Shown: positions 52,363-62,588 of the stretch, one piece after another
Position numbering within the stretch: the first letter of the stretch is position 1
Layout: the number at the start of each line of letters is the position of its first letter
NCBI RefSeq assembly: GCF_021390435.2
Contig: NZ_JAJVCN010000001.1
Coordinates: 744,001 to 808,000 of the forward strand
DNA: 64,000 nucleotides
DNA from: Kibdelosporangium philippinense
GTDB taxonomy: Bacteria > Actinomycetota > Actinomycetes > Mycobacteriales > Pseudonocardiaceae
Direction: 5' to 3'
Notes under the pieces: generated by a model
Told to the model about the DNA's origin: nothing
The model's input: only the letters and a program-made list of their open reading frames with translations
Database searches by the model: none
Program-made: the position numbers and the translations under genes

Positions 52363-53730
52363 ATGGACGTCCACACCGGTCCGGCGAACGCTTCGCCGGC
52401 ACAGCGGCCATCACCCCGGCGGCGGGTGGCCGCCGCAGTCGCGTTGATCACGCTCGTGGCCGCTGTCGTGGTGGTGGCCTGGCGCCTCGTTCAGTACCCC
52501 GTCCAGCTGCCGTTGGCGGTACTGTTGATCTTGTTCGCGGTGGTTGCTGCGTGGACTGCGCTGGTGCGTCACGGGATCCGCCGGGTGCTCGCGGCGATCG
52601 GCGTGGTCGTGACGCTGGCCGCGACCATCGCGTTGCCCGACGTGCGCTCATTCGCGTTGTTGGCGGTCGTAATCGGGCTGATCGCGATCTCCACGGCGGC
52701 GCTGAAGGTGGCGGTCGCCCACGATCTGGCCCCGGCCACCGCCACCCGGTCGGTCGGTCCGGCGAGCTACGGCGTACTACTGATGAACCCCTGGTCCGGT
52801 GGCGGAAAGGTGAAACGCTTCGGGCTAGAGGAGAAGGCACGCGAGCTCGGGATCACCCCTGTCGTACTCCAGCGCGGCGACGACCTGCTGGTCCTGGCCG
52901 AACATGCCGTGGCCGAGGGCGCCGACGTGATCGGCATGGCTGGCGGTGACGGGTCGCAAGCTCTGGTCGCTGACGTCGCCCGGCGACACCACATCCCGTT
53001 CGTCTGCGTACCGGCCGGGACTCGCAACCACTTCGCGCTCGACCTCGGACTGGACCGGGCCGATGTGACGGCCGCGCTCGGTGCCTTCGGCGATGCCCTG
53101 GAACGGCGCGTCGACCTCGCCATGCTCGGCGATCGCGTGTTCGTGAACAACGTCTCGCTCGGTGTGTACGCCGCCATCGTGCACTCCGGTGGCTACCGTG
53201 ACGCCAAGCTGGCCACTGCCGAGGAACTCCTCCCTGACCTGCTCGGCCCGGACGCACCGGGCTTCGACCTGCGCTTCGCCCGCTCGGACGGGGCGATCGT
53301 GCGGAGCGCTGACATCGTGCTCGTGTCGAACGGCGTCTATCGCCTCAACAGCCACAAAGGCTTCGGCACCAGGAGCCGTCTGGACGCCGGCGTGCTCGGC
53401 ATCGTCACCCTGACGGTGAATCGCGCTTGGGATCTGCCTGCGCTCATAGCGGCCGAAGTCAGCGGGCACCTCGACCGTTTCCCCGGCTACCAGGAATGGA
53501 CCACGCGCGAGTTCGAGGTCGATTCCGGTCAGCCTCTGGTCGAGGTTGGTGTCGACGGTGAGGCCCTGCGGCTGCCACCTCCCTTGCGATTCCGTTCGCT
53601 TCCCGGCGCGCTTCGCGTGCGCACTCCCATCGACGCGCCGAACACCGCGCCCGCGGCCGCGACCCCGGTCGGCATCCGACAGGTGGTCACGGCCTCGTTC
53701 CGAGTGCTCGCCGGGCATCCGGCGCGCTGA
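52363..53730 (+). CDS. membrane-anchored diacylglycerol/sphingolipid-type kinase
   Basis: 455 residues. About four hydrophobic helices fill residues 20-125, followed by a DAGK catalytic domain: LLMNPWSGGGKVKRF (nucleotide loop), GMAGGDGSQALVADV with the GGDGS motif, VCVPAGTRNHFALDLGL, and the later VNNVSLGVYA. Such enzymes phosphorylate diacylglycerol or related lipids at the membrane and help recycle lipids. Length and motifs are complete. Convergent with the truncated P-type ATPase. Confidence 0.87.
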   Translation: MDVHTGPANASPAQRPSPRRRVAAAVALITLVAAVVVVAWRLVQYPVQLPLAVLLILFAVVAAWTALVRHGIRRVLAAIGVVVTLAATIALPDVRSFALLAVVIGLIAISTAALKVAVAHDLAPATATRSVGPASYGVLLMNPWSGGGKVKRFGLEEKARELGITPVVLQRGDDLLVLAEHAVAEGADVIGMAGGDGSQALVADVARRHHIPFVCVPAGTRNHFALDLGLDRADVTAALGAFGDALERRVDLAMLGDRVFVNNVSLGVYAAIVHSGGYRDAKLATAEELLPDLLGPDAPGFDLRFARSDGAIVRSADIVLVSNGVYRLNSHKGFGTRSRLDAGVLGIVTLTVNRAWDLPALIAAEVSGHLDRFPGYQEWTTREFEVDSGQPLVEVGVDGEALRLPPPLRFRSLPGALRVRTPIDAPNTAPAAATPVGIRQVVTASFRVLAGHPAR

Positions 53731-53966
53731 ACATCGCCAGCGGCGCGCGGCCTACGCCCGCCGCCTGTCGAGGGCTTGCAACGGGTGCTTGCTCCTTCCC
53801 GGCAACGCGTCGGCACCAACCGTCGGCACCGTCGGATTCATCAACCCGGCGTCGGCATCACCTGAGCCGATTGGCAGAGCATCACGACGTCCCGCATGAC
53901 GGCTAGATCACCTGCTGAGCGGTATCGATCGCGCCCGACGCGGTCATTTCACGACCTGCTGACTCG
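53731..53966. other. intergenic region between convergent genes
   Basis: About 236 bases between the lipid kinase and the ATPase remnant. I see no gene and no convincing bidirectional terminator. Confidence 0.4.
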
Positions 53967-55955
53967 TCACTCGATCGCGTGCCGCACGTGCCGTGCGATG
54001 AGCTTGCCGACCTCCCAGCACACCAGCAGCCCAACGGCCGGCGTGAGGGCCAGCAGGAACTGGGTCAGGTTGATCTGGGTGGTCCCGAGAAGTCGATTGA
54101 AGACGTCCATCTGCGTGACCAGCACAGCCAGCGCGGCCTCGATGAGGAGCGCCTTGTTCATCTGCTTGCTGTCGAATGTGGACGTCGTGAGCACGGTCTC
54201 GGTGCCGCTGCGGCATTCGAGTGCGGCGACGATCAGACAAAGGGCGAAGGCTGTGAAGGCGATGGACTGGCCGATCTCGAGGCTTCCGAAAGCCCGTTCG
54301 CCGACGACGATCAGGGTGAGCAGTGCGACGCTGATGAACAGCCCGACAAGCCCGACCGTGGTGACCAGACCCGGTGTCAGCACCGACTGGCCACGCGGCC
54401 GCGGGCGTTGTCGCATCAGCCCGGGTGTTTCCCGGTCGAAGCCGAGCGCGAACCCGAACGCGGCGTTGACGAAGAAGTGGATCCAGAGGACCTGGGCCGG
54501 GCTGAACGGCTCACCAGCGGCGATGTTGAACAGGCTGGCGCCGAGGAACGTCAGGACGAAGACGACGAGCAGGATCAGCACGAAGCGGATGTACTTCGTC
54601 AGGTTGTCGAAGATCTTGCGACCTTGCTCGACCGCGAAGACGATCGTCGCGAAGTTGTCGTCGGACAGGATCATCCGGCTGGCGTTCTTGGCCACCTCGG
54701 TGCCACTGCCCATGGCGATACCGATGTCGGCCGCCTTGATCGCGGGGGCGTCGTTGACCCCGTCCCCGGTCATCGCGACGACGTCCCCGTTCTTCTTCAG
54801 CGTGTCGGCGAAGAGGACCTTGTGCTCGGGAGCCACCCGGCCAAGGACGCCGATCTCGTCGATGCGCGCGAGCCGGACGCTCTCCGACAGTGCGGCGAAA
54901 TCGGCGCCGGAGATGACGGTGCCGGGGATCCCGAGCTGGGAGGCGATCGTCGCACCCGTGGTGATGTCGTCGCCGGTGACCATCCGGACCCGGATATTGG
55001 CGGCCTGCGCCTTCGCGACCGCTGCCTTCGACTCGTCGCGGGGCGGATCGACCATGCCGACCAGGCTGGTCACCTGCAGGTCGGTGACGTACCCGAGCAG
55101 GTCACCGTCGGGGTCGAAGTCCGCCGCGTCGAGATCGCGGACGGCGGCCGCCATCACCCGCAGACCTCCGCTCGCCATCCGCTCGAGGTGGGCGACGGCC
55201 AGGTTCTCCACTTCGGTGTCCCACGGGATCGGGCCTTCGTCGGTCAGGGCGGCGGATGCGCGGCTCATCACCGCCGACGCGGCGCCCTTCACGAAGCACC
55301 GGACAAGCTGCCGCCCGCTGCTGTCAGTGGCGGCGTTGAACGTGGCCATGAGCTTGTAGGCCGGGTCGAACGGAAGCGTGGCCAGGCGCGGGAACTTCTT
55401 CCGGGTCGCCCCGACGTCGAGTCCCGCCTTGTGGCCGAGGACCAGGAGAGCGCCTTCGGTGGGGTCGCCAACGACCTGGCCGTCGGTCAACTGTGCGTCG
55501 CTCGCGACGACGTAGGGCAGGATCGCGCCGTCGACGGACGGCGACGTGCCCACGTCGTGGTGCACCCTGCCCTCCAGACCGTAGCCGGTGCCCGAGATTG
55601 TGTAGCGGTTGCCCGTCGTCACGATCTCGACCGCTGTCATCTGGTTCATGGTGAGCGTGCCGGTCTTGTCGGAGTTGATCGCCGACGTGAAGGCCAGCGT
55701 CTCGACGGACGGGAGTTCCTTGACGATCGCGTTGCGCTTGGCGAGGTCGATTCCGCCGAGGGACAGGATCGTCTGGGACACGGTGGGGAGCGCCTCGGGG
55801 ATGGCCGCGATCGCGAGGGCGACAGCGCTGACGAACAGCACGTCCCAGGCCTCACCGCGGCTGCGGCCCAGCACGAACATCACGATCATGGTGATGCCGG
55901 CCGCCGCCGCGATCGACAGGGTCAGCCGGTCGAGTTCCTTGGTCAGGGGCGACTT
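53967..55955 (-). pseudogene. P2-type cation-transporting ATPase, 5'-truncated
   Basis: About 660 residues of a P-type ATPase in one uninterrupted frame. Present: AAIPEALPTVSQTI in membrane helix 4, the phosphorylation loop SDKTGTLTMNQMTA, a nucleotide-binding domain, MTGDGVNDAPAIKAADIG, and the C-terminal membrane helices. Missing: the N-terminal cytoplasmic part, the first helix pair and the actuator TGES loop. The reading stops abruptly at about 55955, where the similarly truncated oxidoreductase begins on the other strand. Calcium or another divalent cation is the likely ancestral substrate. Without the actuator domain it cannot pump. Confidence 0.85.
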
Positions 55956-56875
55956 CTCCCACCTTCGGCGAGCCCGAGGTCCTCAAGGAAGTCGAGGTGG
56001 AACGGCCCGAGCCGATCGGCAACGAGATCCTCGTCGCCGTCCATGCCGCTGGCCTCAACCCCACCGACTGGAAGCATCGCGCGGGGTTGATGCGCTTCGG
56101 CGAGCCCCCGTTCACGCTGGGTTGGGACGTGTCCGGCGTGGTCGAGGCGGTCGGCGCAGGCGTCACGCGACACCAGCCGGGTGATGAGGTATTCGGGATG
56201 CTGCCTTACCCGAACGGGCACGGCGCCCACGCCGAATACGTGACTGCCCCCGCCCGTGCCTTCGTGCCCAAGCCTGCCGGTCTCAGCCACGTACAGGCCG
56301 CCGCGCTGCCGCTGGCATCGATGACCGCCTGGCAGGCGCTCGTCGACACCGCCCAGGTGCAACCCGGGCAGCGGGTTCTGATCCACGGGGCGGCCGGCGG
56401 TGTCGGGCATCTCGCGACGCAGATCGCCAAGGCACGCGGAGCCTACGTCATCGCCACGGCGTCCAAACGCGACTTCGTCCTGTCCCTCGGCGCTGACGAG
56501 GTGATCGACTACCGCACCCAGGACTTCGTGGCCGACGCCCGCGACATCGACGTGGTCCTCGAACCATTCCTCGGCAAGGACCGGCTGCGCTCGCTGCAGA
56601 CCCTGCGGCCGGGCGGCCTGCTGGTGTCGATCCTGCCCGTCGACTTCGCAGAAGTGCAGACGCGCGCGGCCGAGTTGGGCGTGCGCGCCACGGCCATGCA
56701 GGTCGAGTACGACCACACGGGGATCGCAGGCATCGCCGCGCTGGCGGAGTCAGGACAGTTGCGACCGCACGTGTCCGGCACGTACCCGCTGGCGCAAGCC
56801 GCCAAGGCACACGCGTTGGGCGAAACGGGCCGGGTGACCGGGAAGCTGGTGCTGACAGTGAGGGACCCCAAGTGA
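55956..56875 (+). CDS. zinc-independent quinone oxidoreductase (MDR family), N-terminus trimmed
   Basis: NADPH:quinone reductase-like medium-chain dehydrogenase. An ATG-initiated reading does not include the first strand: recognisable family sequence already begins at about 55958 (FGEPEVLKEVEVERPEP), before any start codon, so the first ten or so residues were lost at the junction with the ATPase. Usable starts exist downstream, for example 55997. The rest is intact: GWDVSGVVEAVGAGV, LIHGAAGGVGHLATQIAKA (NADP-binding) and the terminal TGKLVLTV. No zinc ligands. It overlaps the next gene by a GTGA, so they form an operon. Confidence 0.75.
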
Positions 56876-57447
56876 AAATGCGCCTCGAACCGATCCCTGC
56901 CGACAAGCTGGGCGAAGACAACCGTGCTCTCGACGCGCGCATCCGTGCCGTGGTGGACCGCGGGTTGCCGGGCTTCACCAGCGTGGATGAGGACGGTGCT
57001 CTGCTCGGCCCGTTCCCGGCCTTCCTGCATTTCCCCAAGTTCGGCGAACCGCTGTTCGGCTGGAGCGAGGCGCTGTTCACCGACTCGGCACTGACACCTC
57101 GGGTGCGTGAGGTCGTGATCCTCACCATCGGCGCGCGGCTCAACGCCGCCTTCGAGCTCTACGCTCACAGCCGGGTGGGGCGGTCGGTCGGGCTGCCCGC
57201 GACCGCCGTCGCCGACCTGGTCGTCGGTCAGCGCCCTGTCGAGCTTTCGCGTGAGGAACTCGTCGCGCATGACGTGGCCACGGCGCTGTACCAGGGCAGA
57301 CCACTGCCGGGGGAGAACTACGCCGAGGCCGTGGCGGCGTTCGGCGAGACCGGCGTGGCGGAACTGGTGCATCTCGCTGCCCACTACGTTGCCATCTCCA
57401 TGCTCCTGAACGCCTATACCGTTCCCGTGCCTCCCGACGGCATCTGA
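56872..57447 (+). CDS. carboxymuconolactone decarboxylase-family protein
   Basis: 191 residues, all-helical CMD/AhpD-like fold. The core is LTPRVREVVILTIGARLNAA followed by HSRVGRSVGLP. The CxxC cysteines of AhpD peroxidases are absent, so a thiol peroxidase role is unlikely. The C-terminal helix carries GVAELVHLAAHYVAISML. Actinomycete proteins of this kind are often translationally coupled to oxidoreductases, as here with the quinone reductase. Confidence 0.8.
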   Translation: MKMRLEPIPADKLGEDNRALDARIRAVVDRGLPGFTSVDEDGALLGPFPAFLHFPKFGEPLFGWSEALFTDSALTPRVREVVILTIGARLNAAFELYAHSRVGRSVGLPATAVADLVVGQRPVELSREELVAHDVATALYQGRPLPGENYAEAVAAFGETGVAELVHLAAHYVAISMLLNAYTVPVPPDGI

Positions 57448-57450
57448 AAT

Positions 57451-58590
57451 ATGCGGATGCGGCCGCGCGGGCGGCATGAACGGCACCGGACCGCGACCCC
57501 GCTGGAACTGTTCTTCGATCTCTGCGTCGTCGTCGCCGTCGCCCAGGCTGGCTCGCAGCTCGCGCACGCACTGGGCGACGGCCATATCCAGCAGGGCATC
57601 GCGGGCTACCTTGTCGTGTTCTTCTCCATCTGGTGGGCGTGGATGAACTTCACCTGGTTCGCCTCCGCCTACGACACCGACGACGTCCCCTACCGGATCA
57701 CCACCTTCGTCGTCATCGCCGGGGCGCTGATCATGGCCGCCGGCGTACCGGACGCCTTTGCCAGCTCTGACCTGACCGTCGCCGTGGCCGGCTATGTGGT
57801 GATGCGCTTCGCGATGGCGGCCCAGTGGTTTCGGGCGGCGGCCGCCACCACAGGCAAACAACGGACCGTCGCCCTGCGCTACGCCGTCGGAATGCTTCTG
57901 GTCCAGCTGTACTGGGTGCTCTGGGTGACCTGGATCCCTGTCGGGGCAAGGAGCTGGACCTACTTCATCGGACCGATCGCCGACCTCGCCGTGCCGGTGG
58001 TGGCCGAGCGAGTGGCCGAGATCGGCTGGCATCCGGGCCACATCGCCGATCGCTACGGCTCCTTCACACTCATCGTGCTGGGCGAGTCGGTCGCGGCCAC
58101 CACCATCGCCGTCCAGTCCGCAGTGGACGGCCACGAGGCGTTGCGCCAGTTGTGGCCGATCGCCGCAGGTGGACTGCTCATCTGCTTCGCCGCGTGGTGG
58201 ATCTACTTCGCCAACTCGGCCGAGCAGCATCTGCGCTCCAACCGCCAGGCCTTCGTCTGGGGCTACGGCCACTACGTCGTCTTCCTTGCCGTCGCGGCGA
58301 TCGGCGCCGGCCTTGAGGTGGCCGTCAAGCACTCGGTGGGAAGCATCCACATCTCGCAAACCGCCGCCACACTCGGCGTGACGATCCCAGCTGCCCTCTA
58401 CTTCTTCGCCGTCTGGATGCTGCACGCACGTCACACCAGACAGGGCGCAGCCGCATGGGTCCTGCCGCTGGCCGCCGTTGCGGTGCTCGCCTCGCCCAGC
58501 GTGCTCGTCGCTGGGCTGGTCTGCGCGGCCGCTGTCGCAGCCGGGCTGGGTGTTGGCCGGGCACGGTTCGCGACCCGGGCGCGGGGATGA
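57451..58590 (+). CDS. LtrA-family low-temperature-requirement membrane protein
   Basis: 379 residues with about ten to twelve hydrophobic segments. Begins with the LtrA signature TPLELFFDLCVVVAVAQAG, followed by FFSIWWAWMNFTWFASAYD and HIADRYGSFTLIVLGESV. The biochemical function of LtrA proteins is not established; the Listeria founding member is needed for growth in the cold. Three bases separate it from the CMD gene, so it is probably the third gene of that operon. Confidence 0.85.
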   Translation: MRMRPRGRHERHRTATPLELFFDLCVVVAVAQAGSQLAHALGDGHIQQGIAGYLVVFFSIWWAWMNFTWFASAYDTDDVPYRITTFVVIAGALIMAAGVPDAFASSDLTVAVAGYVVMRFAMAAQWFRAAAATTGKQRTVALRYAVGMLLVQLYWVLWVTWIPVGARSWTYFIGPIADLAVPVVAERVAEIGWHPGHIADRYGSFTLIVLGESVAATTIAVQSAVDGHEALRQLWPIAAGGLLICFAAWWIYFANSAEQHLRSNRQAFVWGYGHYVVFLAVAAIGAGLEVAVKHSVGSIHISQTAATLGVTIPAALYFFAVWMLHARHTRQGAAAWVLPLAAVAVLASPSVLVAGLVCAAAVAAGLGVGRARFATRARG

Positions 58591-58622
58591 GGCCCGGCCT
58601 GTGCATCTTTCCACTTGTGAGA

Positions 58623-58780
58623 GTCCTTTGTGGACATATCAAGGGGACGCGGGTTTTGGCTCTCTCCGCAATCGGGAGCGCGAGATGGGAGCAGATGGGG
58701 AGCAATCCGCTGAGTTGGACCGCCCCAACCGCGTTCAACGGACCTGTCGTGACATGCCGAAGTCGCGTTATCGCAGGTCG
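58623..58780 (+). repeat. diverged direct repeat, copy 2
   Basis: Similar to 51228-51395 in the same orientation. Here it fills most of the gap between the LtrA gene and the next hypothetical gene. No tRNA-like sequence follows this copy. Confidence 0.6.
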
Positions 58781-58785
58781 GGCGT

Positions 58786-59511
58786 TTGGGTGTCGTGCGT
58801 TTGCAGGAGCTGGAAATTCTCAAGGCGCGCAACACATTGATGGAACGGTGTCTCGCCAGTCACGGCATCACCTACACCTTGCCGATGATCGATCCTGAAC
58901 GGGACGCTGCCAAACTGCGGCGGCACGGATTGGTCGACGCCGGGGAGGCGGCCAAATACGGATACCGCGACCCGGCAGTGTTCGCCACGAGTGACGTCAA
59001 AGCCAAGTCGGTCGCCGACCAGCCGCCGCCGGATGTCGTCGCGGTCATCACGGGCACACGCGACGGTAAGGTCGGCGGGCGCGAAGTGTCGCCTGAAGGT
59101 TGTGCGGGCGAAGCCAATCAGACGCTCGTGCCTGACGCGCGGCCGGGCCAGGAGCCGGTGAGTTTCGAGCTGAGCATGCGTAGTCACGAGGTCACCCGCA
59201 CCGCTCCGCCAGTCATCGCGGCCGCGGGGGCGTGGTCACGATGCATGGCGGAAGCGGGTTTCGACTACAGCGATCCGGACGCGGCCATCAAAGATCCCGC
59301 ATTCAGCTCCGGGCGGGCGTCCGAACATGAGATTGCTGTCGCCACTCAGGATGTGCGGTGCAAGCAACGCGCCAAGTGGGTCAGGACGTGGGTGGCGGTC
59401 GAACGCGTCGTGCAGGACATGCTCGCTCGACGGCGTGCGGACGATCTAGCTCGCGAGCGGGAACACAACCAGCGGCAGCTTGCTGTCGCACGTGATGTGA
59501 ACGGTGGTTAA
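58786..59511 (+). CDS. hypothetical actinobacterial protein, possibly 5'-truncated
   Basis: About 241 residues. LQELEILKARNTLMERCLASHG near the start and AAGAWSRCMAEAGFDYSDPD in the second half resemble a family of exported or lipoprotein-like actinomycete proteins with two CM/CL motifs. The usual signal peptide is missing, and the start lies next to the diverged repeat, so the 5' end may have been replaced. The C-terminus is a charged helix rich in Arg and Glu. Function unknown. Confidence 0.6.
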   Translation: MGVVRLQELEILKARNTLMERCLASHGITYTLPMIDPERDAAKLRRHGLVDAGEAAKYGYRDPAVFATSDVKAKSVADQPPPDVVAVITGTRDGKVGGREVSPEGCAGEANQTLVPDARPGQEPVSFELSMRSHEVTRTAPPVIAAAGAWSRCMAEAGFDYSDPDAAIKDPAFSSGRASEHEIAVATQDVRCKQRAKWVRTWVAVERVVQDMLARRRADDLAREREHNQRQLAVARDVNGG

Positions 59512-59677
59512 CCGATGAACCCGGTGTGTGACCATCTATCCATCGCTGTCACGAAGGAATGCCTTGTGTCCGCAGTCGCCGTGTGTGATTGAGTCCGTGT
59601 TGCGACTGGACTGCGGGATCGTTCGCCACCCGGTTCGCTGGGTGTGTTGCATTGTGGCGACGTCAGCGTGTCGTAGA

Positions 59678-60490
59678 TCACCATGGCTGATGGCGGCCGG
59701 GGTTACTCAGGTCGTGGGCATGGTCGGTCAGCCAGGCTCGTGATCGGCGGTTCATCCCTTCGTAGCCGTCAGCCCACATCCTCGCGAAGCCGGGGTGGCC
59801 GGACTCGGCGCGCCAACGGGTGCTGCGCAACGCGTTGTCCAGGAAGCCAAGCAGCATGCTGATCACCTGTTCGCGTTGTGCGGCATTGAGGTGGTGAGCG
59901 CCGGCGAGCAGCCGGAAGCGGCCGATCAGATCGGTGGAAGCGCGGGCGTCGGCGATGTCGACCGGATCGCGCAGCGGGATCCAGTGGCGGGCCGCGATCG
60001 CGATGTCGAACAGTGGGTGGGCTGGTGTCGCCAGATCGAAGTCGATGAACGCCGCGGCATGGCCGTCGCGGACGACGACGTTCTCCAGACACAGGTCGGT
60101 GTGGCAAACCAGATCGCCTTGTGCTCCAGGGGGAAGCTGACGAGAAGGCCAGTGCATTCCCGCGGGCAATCGGAAACCTGCGGCGGCCCTGTGTAGTTCA
60201 CGTTGCAGCAGCGCGACGCTGATCAGTAGATCCTCATCCGCCGCCCAATCCGGGAACGGGGGCACTGCGACCTGGCCGTCGAGGTAGTCGAGTATTTCGC
60301 GGTCGTGTTCGTCCAGGCCGTGAAACCGTGGGGCGCCGGTGAAGCCCACGTCGTCCAGGTAGGTCAGGAAGAAGCGGACTTGGGTCGCGGCGGGACCCCC
60401 AGGTCGGCGCACGGTGTCCTCGACGCGGACGACTGCGCCGGCGTGGTCGACTCCGCCTGCCAGTGGTTGTTCTCTCGCCTGGGGGTCCAT
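59678..60490 (-). CDS. aminoglycoside phosphotransferase (APH)-family kinase
   Basis: 270 residues with a protein-kinase-like fold. Catalytic loop LVCHTDLCLENVVVRDG with the HxD aspartate and asparagine, then FIDFDLATP as the metal-binding DFD. The N-terminal part (about 1-60) covers the nucleotide-binding lobe: VRVEDTVRRPGGP and FLTYLDDVGFTGAPRFHG. Members phosphorylate antibiotics, sugars or choline-like substrates; nothing here identifies which. Stand-alone minus-strand gene. Confidence 0.8.
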   Translation of the reverse strand: MDPQAREQPLAGGVDHAGAVVRVEDTVRRPGGPAATQVRFFLTYLDDVGFTGAPRFHGLDEHDREILDYLDGQVAVPPFPDWAADEDLLISVALLQRELHRAAAGFRLPAGMHWPSRQLPPGAQGDLVCHTDLCLENVVVRDGHAAAFIDFDLATPAHPLFDIAIAARHWIPLRDPVDIADARASTDLIGRFRLLAGAHHLNAAQREQVISMLLGFLDNALRSTRWRAESGHPGFARMWADGYEGMNRRSRAWLTDHAHDLSNPGRHQPW

Positions 60491-60552
60491 GCGGCCATCC
60501 TCCCTTTGTTGCGGTGGCTGTGTCGATTCATAGCTGGGCCTGTGGCTGAGGG

Positions 60553-61079
60553 TTAGCTGCAGGAGCCGATGGTCGCCGCTCGGCGTGGTAGTCGCGGGAT
60601 GCGGCTGGCCGCGGTGACGGATGCCCGCAAGCGGGTGATCTCGTCGTGTTGGGCGGCGAGTTGGGCGAGGTCTTGGGTCCGGAAGTCGGTGAGTTCGGCG
60701 ATGGTGCTGGCCGACTGGGTGAGGCGCTGCTTGAGTGCGGTGACCTCGTTGTGACCTCGGCCGCGGCGGAGGCCACGACCTCGGGCTCGTAGCGGTCGAG
60801 AATCTGGTGAATGCGTTGCGCGTAGGCCCCGAACACGGCCATGAACTGGGCAGCGGGCATCACTCGCCATTGCCGGGTGAAGAACGCTTTGAGCCGCAAC
60901 AAGTTCATCGCATGGTGGGGAGCGAAGACGGCCAACGGGCAGAGCAGACAACTGAGAAAGGTGAACTCCTGCAACCGCAAGCCAGTGGCCACCGCCAACC
61001 CACCGATCGCACCATTGCGAGCCAGCTCACGGCCGCGATAGCCCGCGTCCTCCCCGCCGCGGCTGGCCACGCCCCTCTT
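60553..61079 (-). pseudogene. tyrosine-recombinase-like gene remnant with coiled-coil C-terminus
   Basis: Right part (about 61079-60800) reads RNGAIGGLAVATGLRLQEF, where GLRLQEF looks like the first catalytic-arginine box of tyrosine recombinases, then FFTRQWRVMPAAQFMAVFG. After a frameshift near 60770 it continues as a coiled coil (EVTALKQRLTQSASTIAELT, LAQLAAQHDEITRLRASV) to the stop at 60553. The HxxR and nucleophile tyrosine boxes were not seen. The left end of the second IS3-family element abuts its right side. Confidence 0.5.
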
Positions 61080-61149
61080 TGTCAGGATCGTGTGAGACAC
61101 CCGGTGTGAGTACCGGGGTTCCTGACCAAGGGCGGGATCGGAGATCCTT

Positions 61150-61587
61150 GTGTACGTGTCCACTCCCGCTGACGACCAGCCCATCCCGTCGACACCGGCG
61201 GGCGATCCCGCGCCGCGTCCGTCCCGGCGGGTGTTCAGCCCGGAGTACAAGCTGGCGATCGTCACCGAGTACGAGAACGCCCCCAACGGCGAGAAAGGCG
61301 CGATCCTGCGCCGGGAAGGCCTGTATTCCTCGCACATCATCGAGTGGACACGCGCCCGCGACGCGGCCGCCCTGACCAGCGGCCCGGCGGACCCGTCGAC
61401 ACCGGCGAAACGCTCGAAGAAATCAGCCGAGCAGATCGAGCTGGAGAAACTCCGCCGCCAGAACGAGAAACTGCGATCCGACCTGGCGAAAACCCGGATA
61501 GCGCTGGACATCATGGGAAAAGCACACGCGCTCTTGGAAGGACTCTCCGAGAGCGCGGAGAACGACGAGCCGCCGAGGACGTCATGA
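61150..61587 (+). CDS. IS3-family transposase OrfA
   Basis: 145 residues. Proline-rich N-terminus, then the HTH domain (RRVFSPEYKLAIVTEYENA, then REGLYSSHIIEWTRARD), then a long coiled coil (EQIELEKLRRQNEKLRSDL). It provides DNA binding and dimerisation to the transposase. The start is probably GTG 61150, with GGAG upstream. Its stop overlaps the OrfB ATG (ATGA). Confidence 0.87.
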   Translation: MYVSTPADDQPIPSTPAGDPAPRPSRRVFSPEYKLAIVTEYENAPNGEKGAILRREGLYSSHIIEWTRARDAAALTSGPADPSTPAKRSKKSAEQIELEKLRRQNEKLRSDLAKTRIALDIMGKAHALLEGLSESAENDEPPRTS

Positions 61588-62588
61588 CGGCCGCGTTCAC
61601 CGAACTACGCGCAGCCGAGGTCTCGGTGCAGCAGTCGTGCGCGCTGACCGGGATCTCCCGCGCGACCTACTACCGGCGCGCCAACCCGCCGCCGGCCAAG
61701 CACGGTCCGTGGCTACCGCGCCAACCACCGCCCTCGGCGTTGACCGACACCGAACGCACAGCCGTGCTGGCCTTGCTAACCAGCCCGACCTACGCGGATC
61801 TGGCGATCCCACAGGTCTGGGCCCGCGAGCTGGACGAGGGCCGATATCACTGCTCGATCTCCACCATGTACCGCATCGCCCGCGCGGCTGGGCAGGTGTC
61901 CGAACGCCGCCGGCTGGCCACCCATCCACCCCGGGTCCGCCCGGAGCTGATCGCCCGCGGCCCCAGCGAGGTGTGGTCCTGGGACATCACCGCGTTGAAA
62001 GGACCGGTCAAAGGCGTCTGGTACAAGTGCTATGTCGTGCTGGACATCTTCTCCCGCTATGTGACGGGCTGGCTGGTCGCCGCGGCCGAGGACGCGGTCG
62101 TGGCCAAGGATTTCCTCGCTGACGCGGTCGCCCGCAACGGGGTCGAGCCGCACACCATCCACGCCGACCGCGGCGGGGCGATGGTCTCCAAACCAGTGTC
62201 CGACCTCCTGGTCGATCTCGGCGTGCTGCGGTCGCATTCCCGCCCCCGAACCTCGAACGACAACCCGTACTCCGAAGCCCAGTTCAAGACGATGAAGTAC
62301 GTGCCGGATTTTCCCGACCGGTTCGGGTCACTGGCCGACGCCCGCGCGTTCTGCGAGAGCTTCTTCCTGGCCTACAACCACGAACACCGGCATTCCGGGA
62401 TCGGGATGCACACCCCGGCCTCGGTCCACTTCGGCACCGCCGAGCAGATCCAGACCCAACGCCAAACCACCCTCAACCGGGCCTACGCCGCACACCCCGA
62501 ACGCTTCACCCGCCGACCCCGGCCACCCAAACTGCCCGAGGCAGTCTGGATCAACCAACCCATTCCACAGTCACAACCAGCCCTGTAG
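61584..62588 (+). CDS. IS3-family transposase OrfB (DDE)
   Basis: 334 residues. N-terminal HTH-like part (VQQSCALTGISRATYYRR), then the rve core: first aspartate in VWSWDITALKG, second in HTIHADRGGAMVSK, glutamate in NPYSEAQFKTMKY, then NHEHRHSGIGMHTPASVH. All catalytic residues are present, so the element may still be active. It differs in sequence from the IS3 copy at 11439-12748. Confidence 0.92.
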   Translation: MTAAFTELRAAEVSVQQSCALTGISRATYYRRANPPPAKHGPWLPRQPPPSALTDTERTAVLALLTSPTYADLAIPQVWARELDEGRYHCSISTMYRIARAAGQVSERRRLATHPPRVRPELIARGPSEVWSWDITALKGPVKGVWYKCYVVLDIFSRYVTGWLVAAAEDAVVAKDFLADAVARNGVEPHTIHADRGGAMVSKPVSDLLVDLGVLRSHSRPRTSNDNPYSEAQFKTMKYVPDFPDRFGSLADARAFCESFFLAYNHEHRHSGIGMHTPASVHFGTAEQIQTQRQTTLNRAYAAHPERFTRRPRPPKLPEAVWINQPIPQSQPAL

